From contig JAFSMR010000022.1 of assembly GCA_017447805.1 (NCBI GenBank), positions 62,001 to 126,000 on the forward strand: a DNA stretch of 64,000 bases, read 5' to 3'. The notes under the pieces were generated by a model that saw nothing but the letters and a program-made list of their open reading frames with translations, ran no database searches and was not told the origin of the DNA. The DNA is from Kiritimatiellia bacterium (lineage in GTDB: Bacteria; Verrucomicrobiota; Kiritimatiellia; RFP12; UBA1067). Shown here piece after piece: positions 16,918 through 28,098 of this stretch (position 1 is its first letter; every line of letters begins with the position of its first letter). The position numbers and the translations under genes were made by a program.

Positions 16918-18456
16918 ATGGTTGATGTATCTAAGATTCGCAAGTTTAATGACGCGTCGGATTACACGCGCCACTTTATCGTTCAAAAAGAAATCGATAA
17001 ATATCTCCCTGGCGGCAGACATTTTATAGACGATGCGAAAATCACTGACTTAATCGCAAAAAACGATTCTAATCCCGCGCCAGACCCCATAAAGGTGCGC
17101 GAGATAATCGCGAAAAGCGAAGATAAGTGTGAAACGCTTCTTCCTGAAGAGACCGCCGAGCTGATGAAGGTAGAGCCCAATAGCGAACTCTTCGAAGAAA
17201 TGCGTGCGGCCGCGGATAGAATCAAGCACAAAGTCTACGATAACAGAATCGTAATGTTTGCCCCGCTCTATATGAGCAATCTCTGCGTCAATGGTTGCAA
17301 ATACTGCGGGTTTAGGGAAGGCAACTGCGAACAAAAACGCCGTGTGTTGACAATGGACGAGCTAAAGGAAGAAATAGATGTCCTCGCCGGCAGAATTGGC
17401 CATAAGCGCCTAATCGCAGTATATGGCGAGCACCCTTCCACATCTACCGAATATATCGCCCAAACCATAGAAACTTGCTACAACCGCAAGGTCGCAGCGC
17501 CCAAGACCGGTGCGCCGGTGGGCATTCGCCGCGTAAATGTAAACGCCGCGCCGTTGCCGGTTGAAGATTTGAAAGTTTTGCGCTCTGTAGGTATTGGAAC
17601 TTTCCAAGTATTCCAAGAAACATACAACCGCAAACTCTACGAATCCATGCACCCTTCGTGGTCGGTCAAGGGAAATTACGATTGGCGCACTACTTGTTTC
17701 CATAGATGCCTCGAAGCAGGAGTTGACGATGTTGGCTTTGGCGTCCTTTATGGACTTTGCGATTGGCGCTATGAGCTGCTCGCGACAATTATGCATGCAC
17801 GCGATCTCGAGCGCTGGTTTAACATTGGTCCGCATACTCTTTCGTTCCCGCGCCTTGAACCTGCGAGCGGAACGAAAGTTCCCGAAGAATCACCTTGGCT
17901 AATCGATGATAAGACTTTCGCGCGAATACTCGTTCTTGCGCGCCTATCTGTTCCCTATACCGGGATTATCGTCACGGCGCGAGAATCACCAGAGAGCCGA
18001 AATAAGGTAATCGACCATGGCATGACCCAGCTCGATTGCTCGAGTAATATCGCGATTAAAGGCTACAGCGATTTTGAGAATGAATCTCATCAAGAAAAAA
18101 CACGCCAGCAATTCATGCTGGGCGATACAAGAAGCATTGATGAAATGGTTAGATATCTCGCATCTCGCGATATCATTACTTCATTCTGCACCGCAGGCTA
18201 TCGTTGCGGAAGAACGGGCGGCTGCATAATGGATGCCCTAAAGACTGGGCGCGAAGGGAAATTCTGCAAGATCAATGCCGTCTTGACTTTCCGCGAATGG
18301 CTTGACGATTTCGCCTCGGATGAAACAAAGGCGATCGGCGATAAGCTAATCGAAAAAGAACTTGCGGCCATTAAAGAATGGCTACCAAAATTCTTCCCTT
18401 CGGTAATGAAACAATATGAAGCGACTTGCAAAGGACAACGGGATCTGTTTTTCTAA
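16918..18456 (+). CDS. hydG-like: HydG-like radical SAM enzyme (variant auxiliary cluster)
   Basis: 512 aa, full HydG/ThiH-family length. The radical SAM cluster motif is C123-x3-C127-x2-C130 (SNLCVNGCKYCGFR), with GHKRLIAVYGEHP downstream. HydG cleaves tyrosine to make CO and cyanide ligands for the [FeFe]-hydrogenase H-cluster. The C-terminal auxiliary-cluster region reads CTAGYRCGRTGGC with a further cysteine at 450. Positions 424 and 450 match two canonical cysteines, while the third (427) is glycine; extra cysteines occur at 430 and 436. This may be a HydG paralogue with altered chemistry. No hydE, hydF or hydrogenase gene is in the window. The TTG at 16900 is in frame but too close to its ribosome site. 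An Mrp-type Fe-S carrier follows by 31 bp. Confidence 0.85.
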   Translation: MVDVSKIRKFNDASDYTRHFIVQKEIDKYLPGGRHFIDDAKITDLIAKNDSNPAPDPIKVREIIAKSEDKCETLLPEETAELMKVEPNSELFEEMRAAADRIKHKVYDNRIVMFAPLYMSNLCVNGCKYCGFREGNCEQKRRVLTMDELKEEIDVLAGRIGHKRLIAVYGEHPSTSTEYIAQTIETCYNRKVAAPKTGAPVGIRRVNVNAAPLPVEDLKVLRSVGIGTFQVFQETYNRKLYESMHPSWSVKGNYDWRTTCFHRCLEAGVDDVGFGVLYGLCDWRYELLATIMHARDLERWFNIGPHTLSFPRLEPASGTKVPEESPWLIDDKTFARILVLARLSVPYTGIIVTARESPESRNKVIDHGMTQLDCSSNIAIKGYSDFENESHQEKTRQQFMLGDTRSIDEMVRYLASRDIITSFCTAGYRCGRTGGCIMDALKTGREGKFCKINAVLTFREWLDDFASDETKAIGDKLIEKELAAIKEWLPKFFPSVMKQYEATCKGQRDLFF

Positions 18457-18487
18457 GAAACAAAGATAATTTTAAGGTAGCGTAAAG

Positions 18488-19327
18488 ATGTCAGAAGAAT
18501 GCACTCATAATTGCTCGACTTGCGGCAAAAAAGGGACTTGCTCGGATAAGGCCGGTTTCCTCGCGCCGCCTAATGCGAATTCTAAAATCAAATGCGTGAT
18601 TGCCGTCGCTAGCGGCAAAGGCGGCGTCGGCAAAAGTTTTGCGACTACGATGTTGGCTGTCGAGGCTATGCGCAAAGGCCTCAAGGCCGGAATTCTCGAT
18701 GCGGATATAACCGGTCCTTCAATACCCAAGGCTTTTGGCCTTGTTGGCGAAACTTTCCAAGATGAGCAAGGCATCGCGCCGCAAACAACCAATGGCGGCA
18801 TAAAAGTAATGTCGCTGAATATGCTTGTCGAAAATCCTTCCGACCCGGTAGTCTGGCGCGGCCCGGTAATCGCAGGCGCCGTTAAACAATTCTGGTCGGA
18901 TGTCCATTGGGGCGAACTTGATATCCTATTCGTAGATATGCCTCCGGGGACGGGTGATGTGCCGCTTACGGTTTTTCAGTCTCTGCCGGTAGATGGGGTT
19001 GTAATCGTATCTTCTCCTCAGAAGCTCGTGGAGATGATTGTTTCGAAATCGGTCAAGATGGCTTCCCTGATGAAAAAGCCGATTCTTGGGCTAGTAGAAA
19101 ACATGAGCTATTTAAAATGCCCGGACTGCGGCAAAAAGATCGAAGTATTCGGCCCCTCGCAGGCGGCCGGGCTCGCGGAAAAATTTTCTATTCCGGCGCT
19201 TGTGAAACTTCCCGTAGATTCAAGTTTCGCTTCATATATCGATAGCGGCAAAGCCGAAGAGATTCAAATCGAAAACTTCCCTGATTTCGCCGAGCGTGTA
19301 TTGGCGCTCGCCAATAAACCAAAATAG
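18488..19327 (+). CDS. mrp: Mrp/Nbp35-type Fe-S cluster carrier ATPase
   Basis: 279 aa. A deviant Walker A ASGKGGVGKSFATTMLA, Walker B LFVDMPPGTGD and the metal pair CPDCGKK (near 215) identify the Mrp/ApbC/Nbp35 family, which carries [4Fe-4S] clusters to apoproteins. The N-terminus has C-x3-C-x2-C-x5-C (CTHNCSTCGKKGTC), an additional cluster site like that of Nbp35-type members. It follows the hydG-like gene, so delivering clusters to that enzyme is a reasonable inference. Confidence 0.94.
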   Translation: MSEECTHNCSTCGKKGTCSDKAGFLAPPNANSKIKCVIAVASGKGGVGKSFATTMLAVEAMRKGLKAGILDADITGPSIPKAFGLVGETFQDEQGIAPQTTNGGIKVMSLNMLVENPSDPVVWRGPVIAGAVKQFWSDVHWGELDILFVDMPPGTGDVPLTVFQSLPVDGVVIVSSPQKLVEMIVSKSVKMASLMKKPILGLVENMSYLKCPDCGKKIEVFGPSQAAGLAEKFSIPALVKLPVDSSFASYIDSGKAEEIQIENFPDFAERVLALANKPK

Positions 19328-19339
19328 GAGATTGGCGAA

Positions 19340-20761
19340 ATGGAAGAAACTACACATCTGGCACTGCCGCTAAAATATCGTCCAATGACATTCTCAGATG
19401 TCGTCGGGCAAGAAAATGTAGTAAAGACTCTTCGCAACGCGATAGAATACAATCGCATTGCAAACGCCTATCTTTTCATTGGTTCGCGTGGCATCGGCAA
19501 AACTACCCTTTCGCGAATTTTCGCCAAAGCGCTAAACTGCCGGCACGAAGGCGATTCCGGCAGCATAGAACCGTGCGGCAAATGCGTCAACTGCCACGAA
19601 ATCGCCGCTGGCCGCTCGTTAGATGTAATAGAACTTGATGCTGCAAGCCACAACAAAGTCGAAGATGTTCGCCCGATTATCGAGGCCGTGCAATTTCAGC
19701 CTGTTACCTCGAAATACAAGATCTTTATTATCGACGAATGCCACATGCTTTCGGCGGCCGCATGGAATGCACTTCTCAAAACTCTTGAAGAGCCGCCGCC
19801 TTACGTTAAATTCGTCTTCGCGACTACCGAGGGCGATAAAGTTTTGGCCACAATCGTCTCGAGATGCCAACGCTTCGATTTGAGAAGAATCCAGACCAAC
19901 GATATTGTTTCGCGACTGAAATATATCTGCGGAAAAGAAAATATCGATGCCGATGAAGATGCCCTTCTTGCAATCGCACGAGGCGCAGAAGGCGGTATGC
20001 GAGATGCCCTAAGCTCGCTCGACCAGCTAGTATCGTTCAAAGGAACGAAAATACTCGAAGAGGATGCCTTAAGCGTATTCGGGCTCGTCTCGAGAAGCGC
20101 ACTGGAAAATTTGGCAAGCGCAATAATCAACGGGGAAAGCGCGAAAATCCTAGATGCAATCGAATTGTTCGATTCTTCCGGCAAGAATCTTCGCCGTCTT
20201 GCGGCCGAGCTTCTAAACCACTTCCGGAATCTCGTTGTCGCACAAGCGCTTGGCACAGATGCAAAAGCCCTCGAGGCGACTCAAGAGCAAATGGCCGTCC
20301 TTGCCGAACAGGCAAAGAACATTAACAGCGAACGCCTCTTCAGAATCTGCGACCAGCTTGTAGAACTGGAAGATAAACTTCGCTATGTTCTAAGTGTAAG
20401 GACAGTTCTTGAAATGTCCCTTATTCGAGCTGGAAGAATCGCCACTACAGCAACCATCGAAGAGATAATGAAGGCTGTTAGAGCGCTTAAAGAATCTGGC
20501 GATGTGAATGCGCTCAAGGAAGTTTACTTAAATCCCCGTCCGGCGCCTGAAAGCACGAACATCGCGCGACCTTCTACTACCATAGCGCCGCAGACGCAGA
20601 ATTTACCACCCGAACCTCGCGAACTGCCGGAAGCCAAACAAGAGGTTAAACACATAAACCCCACTACGCGCCGTCAAATGCTGGATGACGAGTTGGTAAA
20701 TTCCATTATTTCTTCAACCCCGGGTTCTCAACTCGTTGATATAAAGGAGGCTTCAAAATGA
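19340..20761 (+). CDS. dnaX: DNA polymerase III subunit gamma/tau
   Basis: 473 aa, clamp-loader ATPase. Walker A is FIGSRGIGKTTLSRI (with SRGIG in place of the usual PRGTG), the zinc site is in CRHEG...CGKCVNCHE and Walker B is IIDECHMLS, with SRCQRFDLRRI sensor 1. It is shorter than E. coli tau (643 aa) and lacks the long tau C-terminal domain; no obvious slippery A run was seen. The C-terminal tail is proline- and acid-rich. Its end overlaps the nfeD-like start by 4 bases. Confidence 0.96.
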   Translation: MEETTHLALPLKYRPMTFSDVVGQENVVKTLRNAIEYNRIANAYLFIGSRGIGKTTLSRIFAKALNCRHEGDSGSIEPCGKCVNCHEIAAGRSLDVIELDAASHNKVEDVRPIIEAVQFQPVTSKYKIFIIDECHMLSAAAWNALLKTLEEPPPYVKFVFATTEGDKVLATIVSRCQRFDLRRIQTNDIVSRLKYICGKENIDADEDALLAIARGAEGGMRDALSSLDQLVSFKGTKILEEDALSVFGLVSRSALENLASAIINGESAKILDAIELFDSSGKNLRRLAAELLNHFRNLVVAQALGTDAKALEATQEQMAVLAEQAKNINSERLFRICDQLVELEDKLRYVLSVRTVLEMSLIRAGRIATTATIEEIMKAVRALKESGDVNALKEVYLNPRPAPESTNIARPSTTIAPQTQNLPPEPRELPEAKQEVKHINPTTRRQMLDDELVNSIISSTPGSQLVDIKEASK

Positions 20762-21198
20762 CTTCATGTGCTTGGCTATGGTTATACGCCGGCGGAATCT
20801 TGATGATTATGGAATTAATGGCGCCCGGCTTCGTTATCTTTTTCTTCGGGCTTTCCGCAGCAACAGTTGGACTTTGCCGATTTGCCTTCGATGAGGCGAT
20901 GACGCTATCCTGGCAACTCGCCTCGTTTTCGCTATTTTCGATTCTGTATCTTACGATATTGAGAAGATTGCTGAAGAACATCTTCAAAGGCGATACATCC
21001 CATAGCGCCTCGAATTTCAATGAAGATTTTATCGGCAGAACAGGCGTCGTTACGAAGCCAATCGAACCACCGGCTGAAGGAAGAGTCGAAATTGGCGATG
21101 CCGAATGGTCGGCAATAAGCGATTCCTCTATTCCTTCAGGCGCCGAGGTTAGAGTTCTCGGACGCGACAATTTAACAATGAAAGTAGAAAAACTTTAA
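20758..21198 (+). CDS. NfeD-like membrane protein
   Basis: 146 aa. Two to three N-terminal membrane helices (MELMAPGFVIFFFGLSAATVG and LASFSLFSILYL) are followed by a cytoplasmic or periplasmic OB-fold NfeD domain (IGRTGVVTKPIEPPAEGRVEIG ends in WSAISDS). NfeD proteins usually partner SPFH/stomatin-like proteins in membrane microdomains; no partner is adjacent. The start has AAAGGAGG inside the dnaX end. Confidence 0.88.
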   Translation: MTSCAWLWLYAGGILMIMELMAPGFVIFFFGLSAATVGLCRFAFDEAMTLSWQLASFSLFSILYLTILRRLLKNIFKGDTSHSASNFNEDFIGRTGVVTKPIEPPAEGRVEIGDAEWSAISDSSIPSGAEVRVLGRDNLTMKVEKL

Positions 21199-21213
21199 TT
21201 ATCAGGGCAGAAA

Positions 21214-22569
21214 ATGAAAGTCTACAATTCTTTAACAAGACGCGAAGAAGATTTCGCACCAATAGAAAACAATCTGGTTCGCATGTATACTTGCGGACCG
21301 ACAGTCTACAACTTCGCACACATAGGCAATTTCCGCGCTTATACTTTTGAAGATATCTTGCGCCGTGTAATTGAATTCAACGGCTGGCAAGTAAAGCAAG
21401 TAATGAATCTCACGGATGTGGATGACAAAACGATTCGCGGCGCGAATTCTTCGAATATTCCCCTGCGCGACTACACAAAAACCTACAAAGACGCCTTCTT
21501 TGCGGATTTGGCGACGCTCAATATCGAAAAAGCCGAGGTCTATCCCGCCGCGACCGATCACATCGCCGAAATGATTGCTCTTGTTTCTACGCTCGTAGAA
21601 AAAGGCGTCGCCTACAAAAGCGAGGATGGCAGCGTATATTTCAATGTCCGCAAATTCCCTTCGTACGGCAAACTCGCACATATCGATTTCGACAATCAGC
21701 GCACCGGCTCGAGATGCGCCGCCGATGAATACGATAAAGAGAATGTCGGCGATTTTGCTCTTTGGAAAGCTTGGGAAGAATCCGATGGTCCAGTCTGGTG
21801 GGATTCGCCGTGGGGACGCGGCAGACCTGGCTGGCACATCGAATGTTCCGCGATGTCGATGAAATATCTCGGCGAAACTTTCGATTTGCATACAGGCGGA
21901 ATAGACAACCTCTTCCCTCATCACGAAAATGAAATCGCCCAGGCAGAAGCCGCTACAGGCAAAGAATTCGTTAAAACCTGGATGCACTGCGCCCACCTTA
22001 AAGTAAACGGCGAAAAGATGTCCAAATCTCTCGGCAACTTCTTTACGCTTCGCGACCTGCTCGATAAAGGATGGAGCGGACGCGAAATCCGCTATGTGTT
22101 AATCAATGCTCATTACCGCGCAGGGCTCAACTTTGCATTTACCGCATTGGAGGACGCGCGAAAATCCTTGTCGCGAATAGATGCTTGCGTAGAAAAAGCT
22201 ACGGATGGCGAAGCCCCGGCCTGGGCGCTGAAGCATCTCGATGATTTCACAAACGCAGTAAATGACGATTTGAATATTCCAAAAGCTTTCGCCTCGCTCT
22301 TTGAACTCGTCCGTGAGGCAAATTCAAAAGGCGCAGAAGGAACTTTAGGCGTATTCAAGCGCATGGACGAAGTATTAGGCGTAATATTCTTCGGTAAAAA
22401 AGAAAAAGCCGAGATTCCGGCTGAAATAGTCGAAATGCTCGAAAAGCGCGCCGAGGCCCGTAAAGCGAAAGATTGGGCCTTATCAGATAAACTTCGCGAC
22501 GATATCGCCGCCCTAGGCTGGCTCGTCAAAGATTCCAAAGAAGGTCAAACCTGCACACCCAAAGCATAA
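21214..22569 (+). CDS. cysS: Cysteinyl-tRNA synthetase
   Basis: 451 aa. Class I synthetase signatures: the zinc/adenylate segment YTCGPTVYNFAHIGNFRAY (HIGH variant HIGN), WHIECSAMSM and FDLHTGGIDNLFPHHENEIA (zinc ligands) and the KMSKS loop GEKMSKSLGN. It charges tRNA-Cys in the cytoplasm. Ribosome site AGGGCAGAAA. It sits between nfeD and thioredoxin in a closely spaced run. Confidence 0.97.
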   Translation: MKVYNSLTRREEDFAPIENNLVRMYTCGPTVYNFAHIGNFRAYTFEDILRRVIEFNGWQVKQVMNLTDVDDKTIRGANSSNIPLRDYTKTYKDAFFADLATLNIEKAEVYPAATDHIAEMIALVSTLVEKGVAYKSEDGSVYFNVRKFPSYGKLAHIDFDNQRTGSRCAADEYDKENVGDFALWKAWEESDGPVWWDSPWGRGRPGWHIECSAMSMKYLGETFDLHTGGIDNLFPHHENEIAQAEAATGKEFVKTWMHCAHLKVNGEKMSKSLGNFFTLRDLLDKGWSGREIRYVLINAHYRAGLNFAFTALEDARKSLSRIDACVEKATDGEAPAWALKHLDDFTNAVNDDLNIPKAFASLFELVREANSKGAEGTLGVFKRMDEVLGVIFFGKKEKAEIPAEIVEMLEKRAEARKAKDWALSDKLRDDIAALGWLVKDSKEGQTCTPKA

Positions 22570-22587
22570 AACAAAGGAATTTTTATC

Positions 22588-22893
22588 ATGGCTATTCAAA
22601 TTAAGACAAAAGACGAGCTTGATAAAGCGATTCAAAACGGCAAGGTAATAGTAGACTTTTGGGCAACATGGTGCGGCCCCTGCATTATGATGGGAGAAAA
22701 AATCGAATCTGAGCTATTGCCGAAGGCGCCTGATGTTAAAATTGCGAAAATCAATGTTGATGAAGCGCCAGAACTCGCGGCAGAATTCGGAATTCTTTCA
22801 ATCCCCGCCCTTTTCTGCTTCGTTGACGGCAAAAAGAGAGCCGAGTTCATCGGCGTCACCGATGTATCGGATCTCCTGGCTGCCCTCCAATAG
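22588..22893 (+). CDS. trxA: Thioredoxin
   Basis: 101 aa with the redox site FWATWCGPCIMMGEK and the cis-proline segment GILSIPALFCF. General cytoplasmic disulfide reductase. It has an AAAGGAATTTTTATC ribosome site and is the last gene of the plus-strand run that begins at the hydG-like gene. Confidence 0.96.
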   Translation: MAIQIKTKDELDKAIQNGKVIVDFWATWCGPCIMMGEKIESELLPKAPDVKIAKINVDEAPELAAEFGILSIPALFCFVDGKKRAEFIGVTDVSDLLAALQ

Positions 22894-22899
22894 CCAACA

Positions 22900-23044
22900 G
22901 GCTCAGAAAGTTCAGGGCGCCTTCGGCGCGTTCAGAAAGTTCAGAAGTTCAGGCGTTAATCACCTGACCTTCTAAACTACTGAACACCTGAACATCTGAA
23001 CTTCTGAACATCTGAACTTCTGAACATCTGAACATCTAAACTTG
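22900..23044. repeat. 8-bp tandem repeat and imperfect inverted repeat between convergent genes
   Basis: From 22981 to 23044 there are eight head-to-tail copies of an 8-bp unit TGAACWTC. Upstream (about 22905-22960) the reverse motif GTTCAG occurs several times, so the two halves can fold back on each other. A small hairpin GCGCC-TTC-GGCGC also lies near 22920. The whole could act as a two-way terminator between trxA and the lipoprotein gene. Confidence 0.7.
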
Positions 23045-23461
23045 TTATTTCTTTTCCGGCAGAATCATGCACTGGGTTCTTACTTCGTGACGATTTACAA
23101 GAAAAAGACTCCAAATTGCGTCGTCATCTTCAATCGTCTTAAGCCCAGTGATACGATGAGAACCGACAACATCACAAGCGTGCTTGAGAGTTGCAAGGTT
23201 TGTATCTATCGTTGCTTCATCGGCAAATGCTTTCACGTTAAAATCATCTATGATATCGCCTTCACCTTCGGTCCAGGGCACTCCGGTGCAAAGCGGAATG
23301 CAAAAGAACAACTGGTAAGAAAAATTCTGAGTAATGAATGAAGCGACAGGTGTTTCACCGTCATTGACTTTTACATCCGAATCCCAACGTGCGATCTCGG
23401 TATACGAGCTGCATCCCGCAAGGGCGATAGCGGCAAATATTGCTGGAAGTAACTTTTTCAT
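23045..23461 (-). CDS. Lipoprotein, paralogue of the next gene
   Basis: 138 aa. Lipoprotein signal with lipobox LAGC (residue 17 cysteine) after MKKLLPAIFAAIA. The mature part is small, acidic and has several cysteines; no family recognised. Its NFSYQLFFCIPLCTGVPWTE segment aligns with FYILWCLPIASGDLRWNE of the upstream gene, indicating a tandem duplication. The gene overlaps its neighbour by 4 bases and ends beside the 8-bp repeats. Confidence 0.75.
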   Translation of the reverse strand: MKKLLPAIFAAIALAGCSSYTEIARWDSDVKVNDGETPVASFITQNFSYQLFFCIPLCTGVPWTEGEGDIIDDFNVKAFADEATIDTNLATLKHACDVVGSHRITGLKTIEDDDAIWSLFLVNRHEVRTQCMILPEKK

Positions 23462-23937
23462 AGGCTTGCCTCCTTGTTTTCGTTCTTGCGCGGAACAAGA
23501 ACAGCTGAAGCAGATAATCTGGAAGAACCGAAAAATATCCCTACTGCACCTTCGTAGCTAGGGCCGGCATAGATTGTATCGGAATCGAAATAAGTGACAT
23601 CCGCGAGATCGCAATTGCGACTTTCAGCGATTTTCAAGAGGGCATCTTGCAATTCTTTAACGCCGCAAAGGTCATCAAACCAGCTAATCCCGCCTTCGAT
23701 TGATTTCTTATTCTCGTTCCAACGCAAATCGCCTGACGCAATCGGCAAACACCAAAGGATATAAAAGCCCGAAGTATCGATGACGACCAGTTCCTTACCG
23801 GGACCCGGCTCGGTTCCTTTGATATTGAAATCTTTCAACGCCGCAGGCGAAGAATATTTCACCGTCGCGCAGCCCGTCGCAAGCGATAGCGTAGCGGCTA
23901 TTGCAAGGGGGATTATGGTTTTTAATGATATTTTCAT
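23458..23937 (-). CDS. Lipoprotein, paralogue of the previous gene
   Basis: 159 aa. Lipoprotein signal with lipobox ATGC, preceded by PLAIAATLSL. The mature part shares the pattern 'hydrophobic-aromatic run, C-x-P, W-x-E' with the downstream lipoprotein. The C-terminal half contains a YDSD-like acidic stretch (VTYFDSDTIYAGPS). Function unknown; probably surface- or periplasm-facing. The ATG overlap couples it with the next gene. Confidence 0.75.
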   Translation of the reverse strand: MKISLKTIIPLAIAATLSLATGCATVKYSSPAALKDFNIKGTEPGPGKELVVIDTSGFYILWCLPIASGDLRWNENKKSIEGGISWFDDLCGVKELQDALLKIAESRNCDLADVTYFDSDTIYAGPSYEGAVGIFFGSSRLSASAVLVPRKNENKEASL

Positions 23938-23954
23938 TGTGCTCCTTTCCTGGA

Positions 23955-26210
<2,256 letters not shown>

Positions 26211-26215
26211 TCAGA

Positions 26216-27349
26216 CTATCTTGCGCCATCCTCGCCCAAGAATTCGCCTATCGCGGGAATAAGATCAAATTCATTCATGTGGATGAAGAATAGGAACGGT
26301 CTATCGATAACCATCCTCTTTCTCTTTGAATTTACTTGAAGTTCTTGCGCTTCGGGCTGTTTGGGGAATTTTGATTTGGAAATATTCAACCTCGCAGTCT
26401 GGCGCGAGACGCGTTTTCTTAGCGCTTTATCTAGACTTTGAAAACCCGACTCTGCCACATTTGCGAAATCAAGCGCCTTATCGAGATCGCAAGAAGATGT
26501 GTAATCGATTTTCGGCAAATACAAATCGAATGAAGATTCTTTTGCGCCGCGCCCTTCTACCGGCTGATGATTGTATATTATACTCTTGAAATTATCTCCG
26601 TTGACGACTTTTCTTACATCTGAAAGCGGCTTTTCATTGGTTGTAGTAAAGATATAAAGATCGGCGCCGCCCTTGAGAGGAATTTTCAAAGAAAGAATCC
26701 CATCATCATATCTAAAGACTAGCGATGTGGAAATCTTTAAGAATGGAAGAGTCTTCTTCATCTCATCTTTGGTGAAATCAGCCGTCAAATCCTCTACTTT
26801 TACATCATCCGGAAACTCCGCGCCGATATAATCGACATCGAGAAGAGTATAGCCTGTGCTGGTAATCTTTGAAGCTGGCACAAGATAATCTTCCATATTG
26901 CCATCCATCTTTGCTCTAAACCAACGCTCTACGCCAATCGTAGGCCATGCGGAACATACGGATGAACCATTGAGCTCGAAAATTTTTCTGCGGTATTCTT
27001 TATCTGCTTTTGAACTATCCTTTACGCAAATCGCACGCGCCGAAATGAATTCCACCCTATTCGTTTCATCGGCATTTGCGAAACTTTCGATAATAGGCCC
27101 ATAGACCGATGGGAAATCGGTCATGACGCCCAACTTCTCGGCGACATTTGCCCTTCCGATAGAATCGAATGCCTCGGCAAGAGTGCAGCAATCGTGCTCC
27201 AGCGCGAGAGGTGAAAATAAAGTATTGGTTTTGATATCCCTCGCCGGGAAGTTTGCATTATAAGCTTCAACGCCAAAAATCGACGAGCGCTCTGCGAATG
27301 CGCAAGAGACGAAAAAAGCCGTTATTAGAGGGAAAAGTAGTCTTCGCAT
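26216..27349 (-). CDS. Divergent serpin-fold secreted protein
   Basis: 377 aa with a Sec signal (MRRLLFPLITAFFVSCAFA). It resembles serpins at both ends: NTLFSPLALEHDC near the N-terminus and VIDRPFLFFIHMNEFDLIP at the C-terminus, the family's beta-sheet closing strand. The region where an inhibitory serpin has its small-residue hinge (EGTEAAAAT-like) instead reads KALRKRVSRQTARLNIS, rich in Arg and Lys, so classical protease trapping is doubtful. The start ATG at 27349 comes 4 bases after the phosphoesterase stop; an in-frame ATG upstream overlaps that gene. Membership is a resemblance judged by eye. Confidence 0.62.
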   Translation of the reverse strand: MRRLLFPLITAFFVSCAFAERSSIFGVEAYNANFPARDIKTNTLFSPLALEHDCCTLAEAFDSIGRANVAEKLGVMTDFPSVYGPIIESFANADETNRVEFISARAICVKDSSKADKEYRRKIFELNGSSVCSAWPTIGVERWFRAKMDGNMEDYLVPASKITSTGYTLLDVDYIGAEFPDDVKVEDLTADFTKDEMKKTLPFLKISTSLVFRYDDGILSLKIPLKGGADLYIFTTTNEKPLSDVRKVVNGDNFKSIIYNHQPVEGRGAKESSFDLYLPKIDYTSSCDLDKALDFANVAESGFQSLDKALRKRVSRQTARLNISKSKFPKQPEAQELQVNSKRKRMVIDRPFLFFIHMNEFDLIPAIGEFLGEDGAR

Positions 27350-27353
27350 CTGA

Positions 27354-28088
27354 TTATTGTCCAAACTGTAAACGTTCCGCAAGGCGCTCGGGGAAACCCG
27401 CTGCTCTTATCTTCGCTTGCGCCGCGGCGATATCATATTCGATTCTTCTGAATTTCACAACTCTCGAAGCTACATCATAGATCATGTATGCAGCTCGTGG
27501 ATCGCCATCGCGCGGCTGACCGACCGAACCGACATTTATGAAATATTTGCGCCCGGGCTGAAGACGCATTTCCTGCGGATCTATACGCCAAACCCCATTC
27601 ATCGACTTTTCGTAAATCATCGGGCAGTGAGTATGGCCATGGAAACATATCGGCGTTTTTTGGTGCACAAAATTCGCGTCCGCCTGTAGATTATCGAATA
27701 CATAACCGAAAGTTTCGGGTTTGTCGTTCGTGGAATGCACAAGCGTCATGCCCATAACCGTAACGACATAAGGCAAATCGGCAAGCCACTGCAAGTCTTC
27801 TGTCGCAAGCTGCTCGCGAGTCCATCTGATTACAGCCGCCGCATGTGGTTGAAAATCGTTTAGATTTACGCTGAGAGAAGATACGTAATGATCGTGATTG
27901 CCCTTGACCACTGGGCAAGCAAGCGCCTTTACGGCGTCCATGCATTCCTTCGGCGAAGCGTTATAGCCGATTACATCGCCTGTACAAAGGTAATCCGTAA
28001 CGCCTTGCGCGCGGCAATCTTCCAGCACGGCGCCAAGCGCTTCGATGTTTGCGTGAATATCACCTAGAACTGCAAATACTTTGCCCAT
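27354..28088 (-). CDS. Metallophosphoesterase (YfcE/calcineurin-like)
   Basis: 244 aa. Metal motifs: VLGDIHANIEAL, CTGDVIGYNASP, VKGNHDHYV and ICFHGHTHCPM, with INVGSVGQPRDG as the usual C-terminal block. The family hydrolyses phosphodiesters or nucleotides; the substrate is not evident here. It is placed 10 bp after ispD and 4 bp before the serpin-like gene. Confidence 0.9.
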   Translation of the reverse strand: MGKVFAVLGDIHANIEALGAVLEDCRAQGVTDYLCTGDVIGYNASPKECMDAVKALACPVVKGNHDHYVSSLSVNLNDFQPHAAAVIRWTREQLATEDLQWLADLPYVVTVMGMTLVHSTNDKPETFGYVFDNLQADANFVHQKTPICFHGHTHCPMIYEKSMNGVWRIDPQEMRLQPGRKYFINVGSVGQPRDGDPRAAYMIYDVASRVVKFRRIEYDIAAAQAKIRAAGFPERLAERLQFGQ

Positions 28089-28098
28089 ATAATCTTTT

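Noticed and set aside
16918-19327. [FeFe]-hydrogenase maturation operon
   Set aside because: Only the HydG-like gene and an Mrp carrier are present; hydE, hydF and a hydrogenase are missing from the window.
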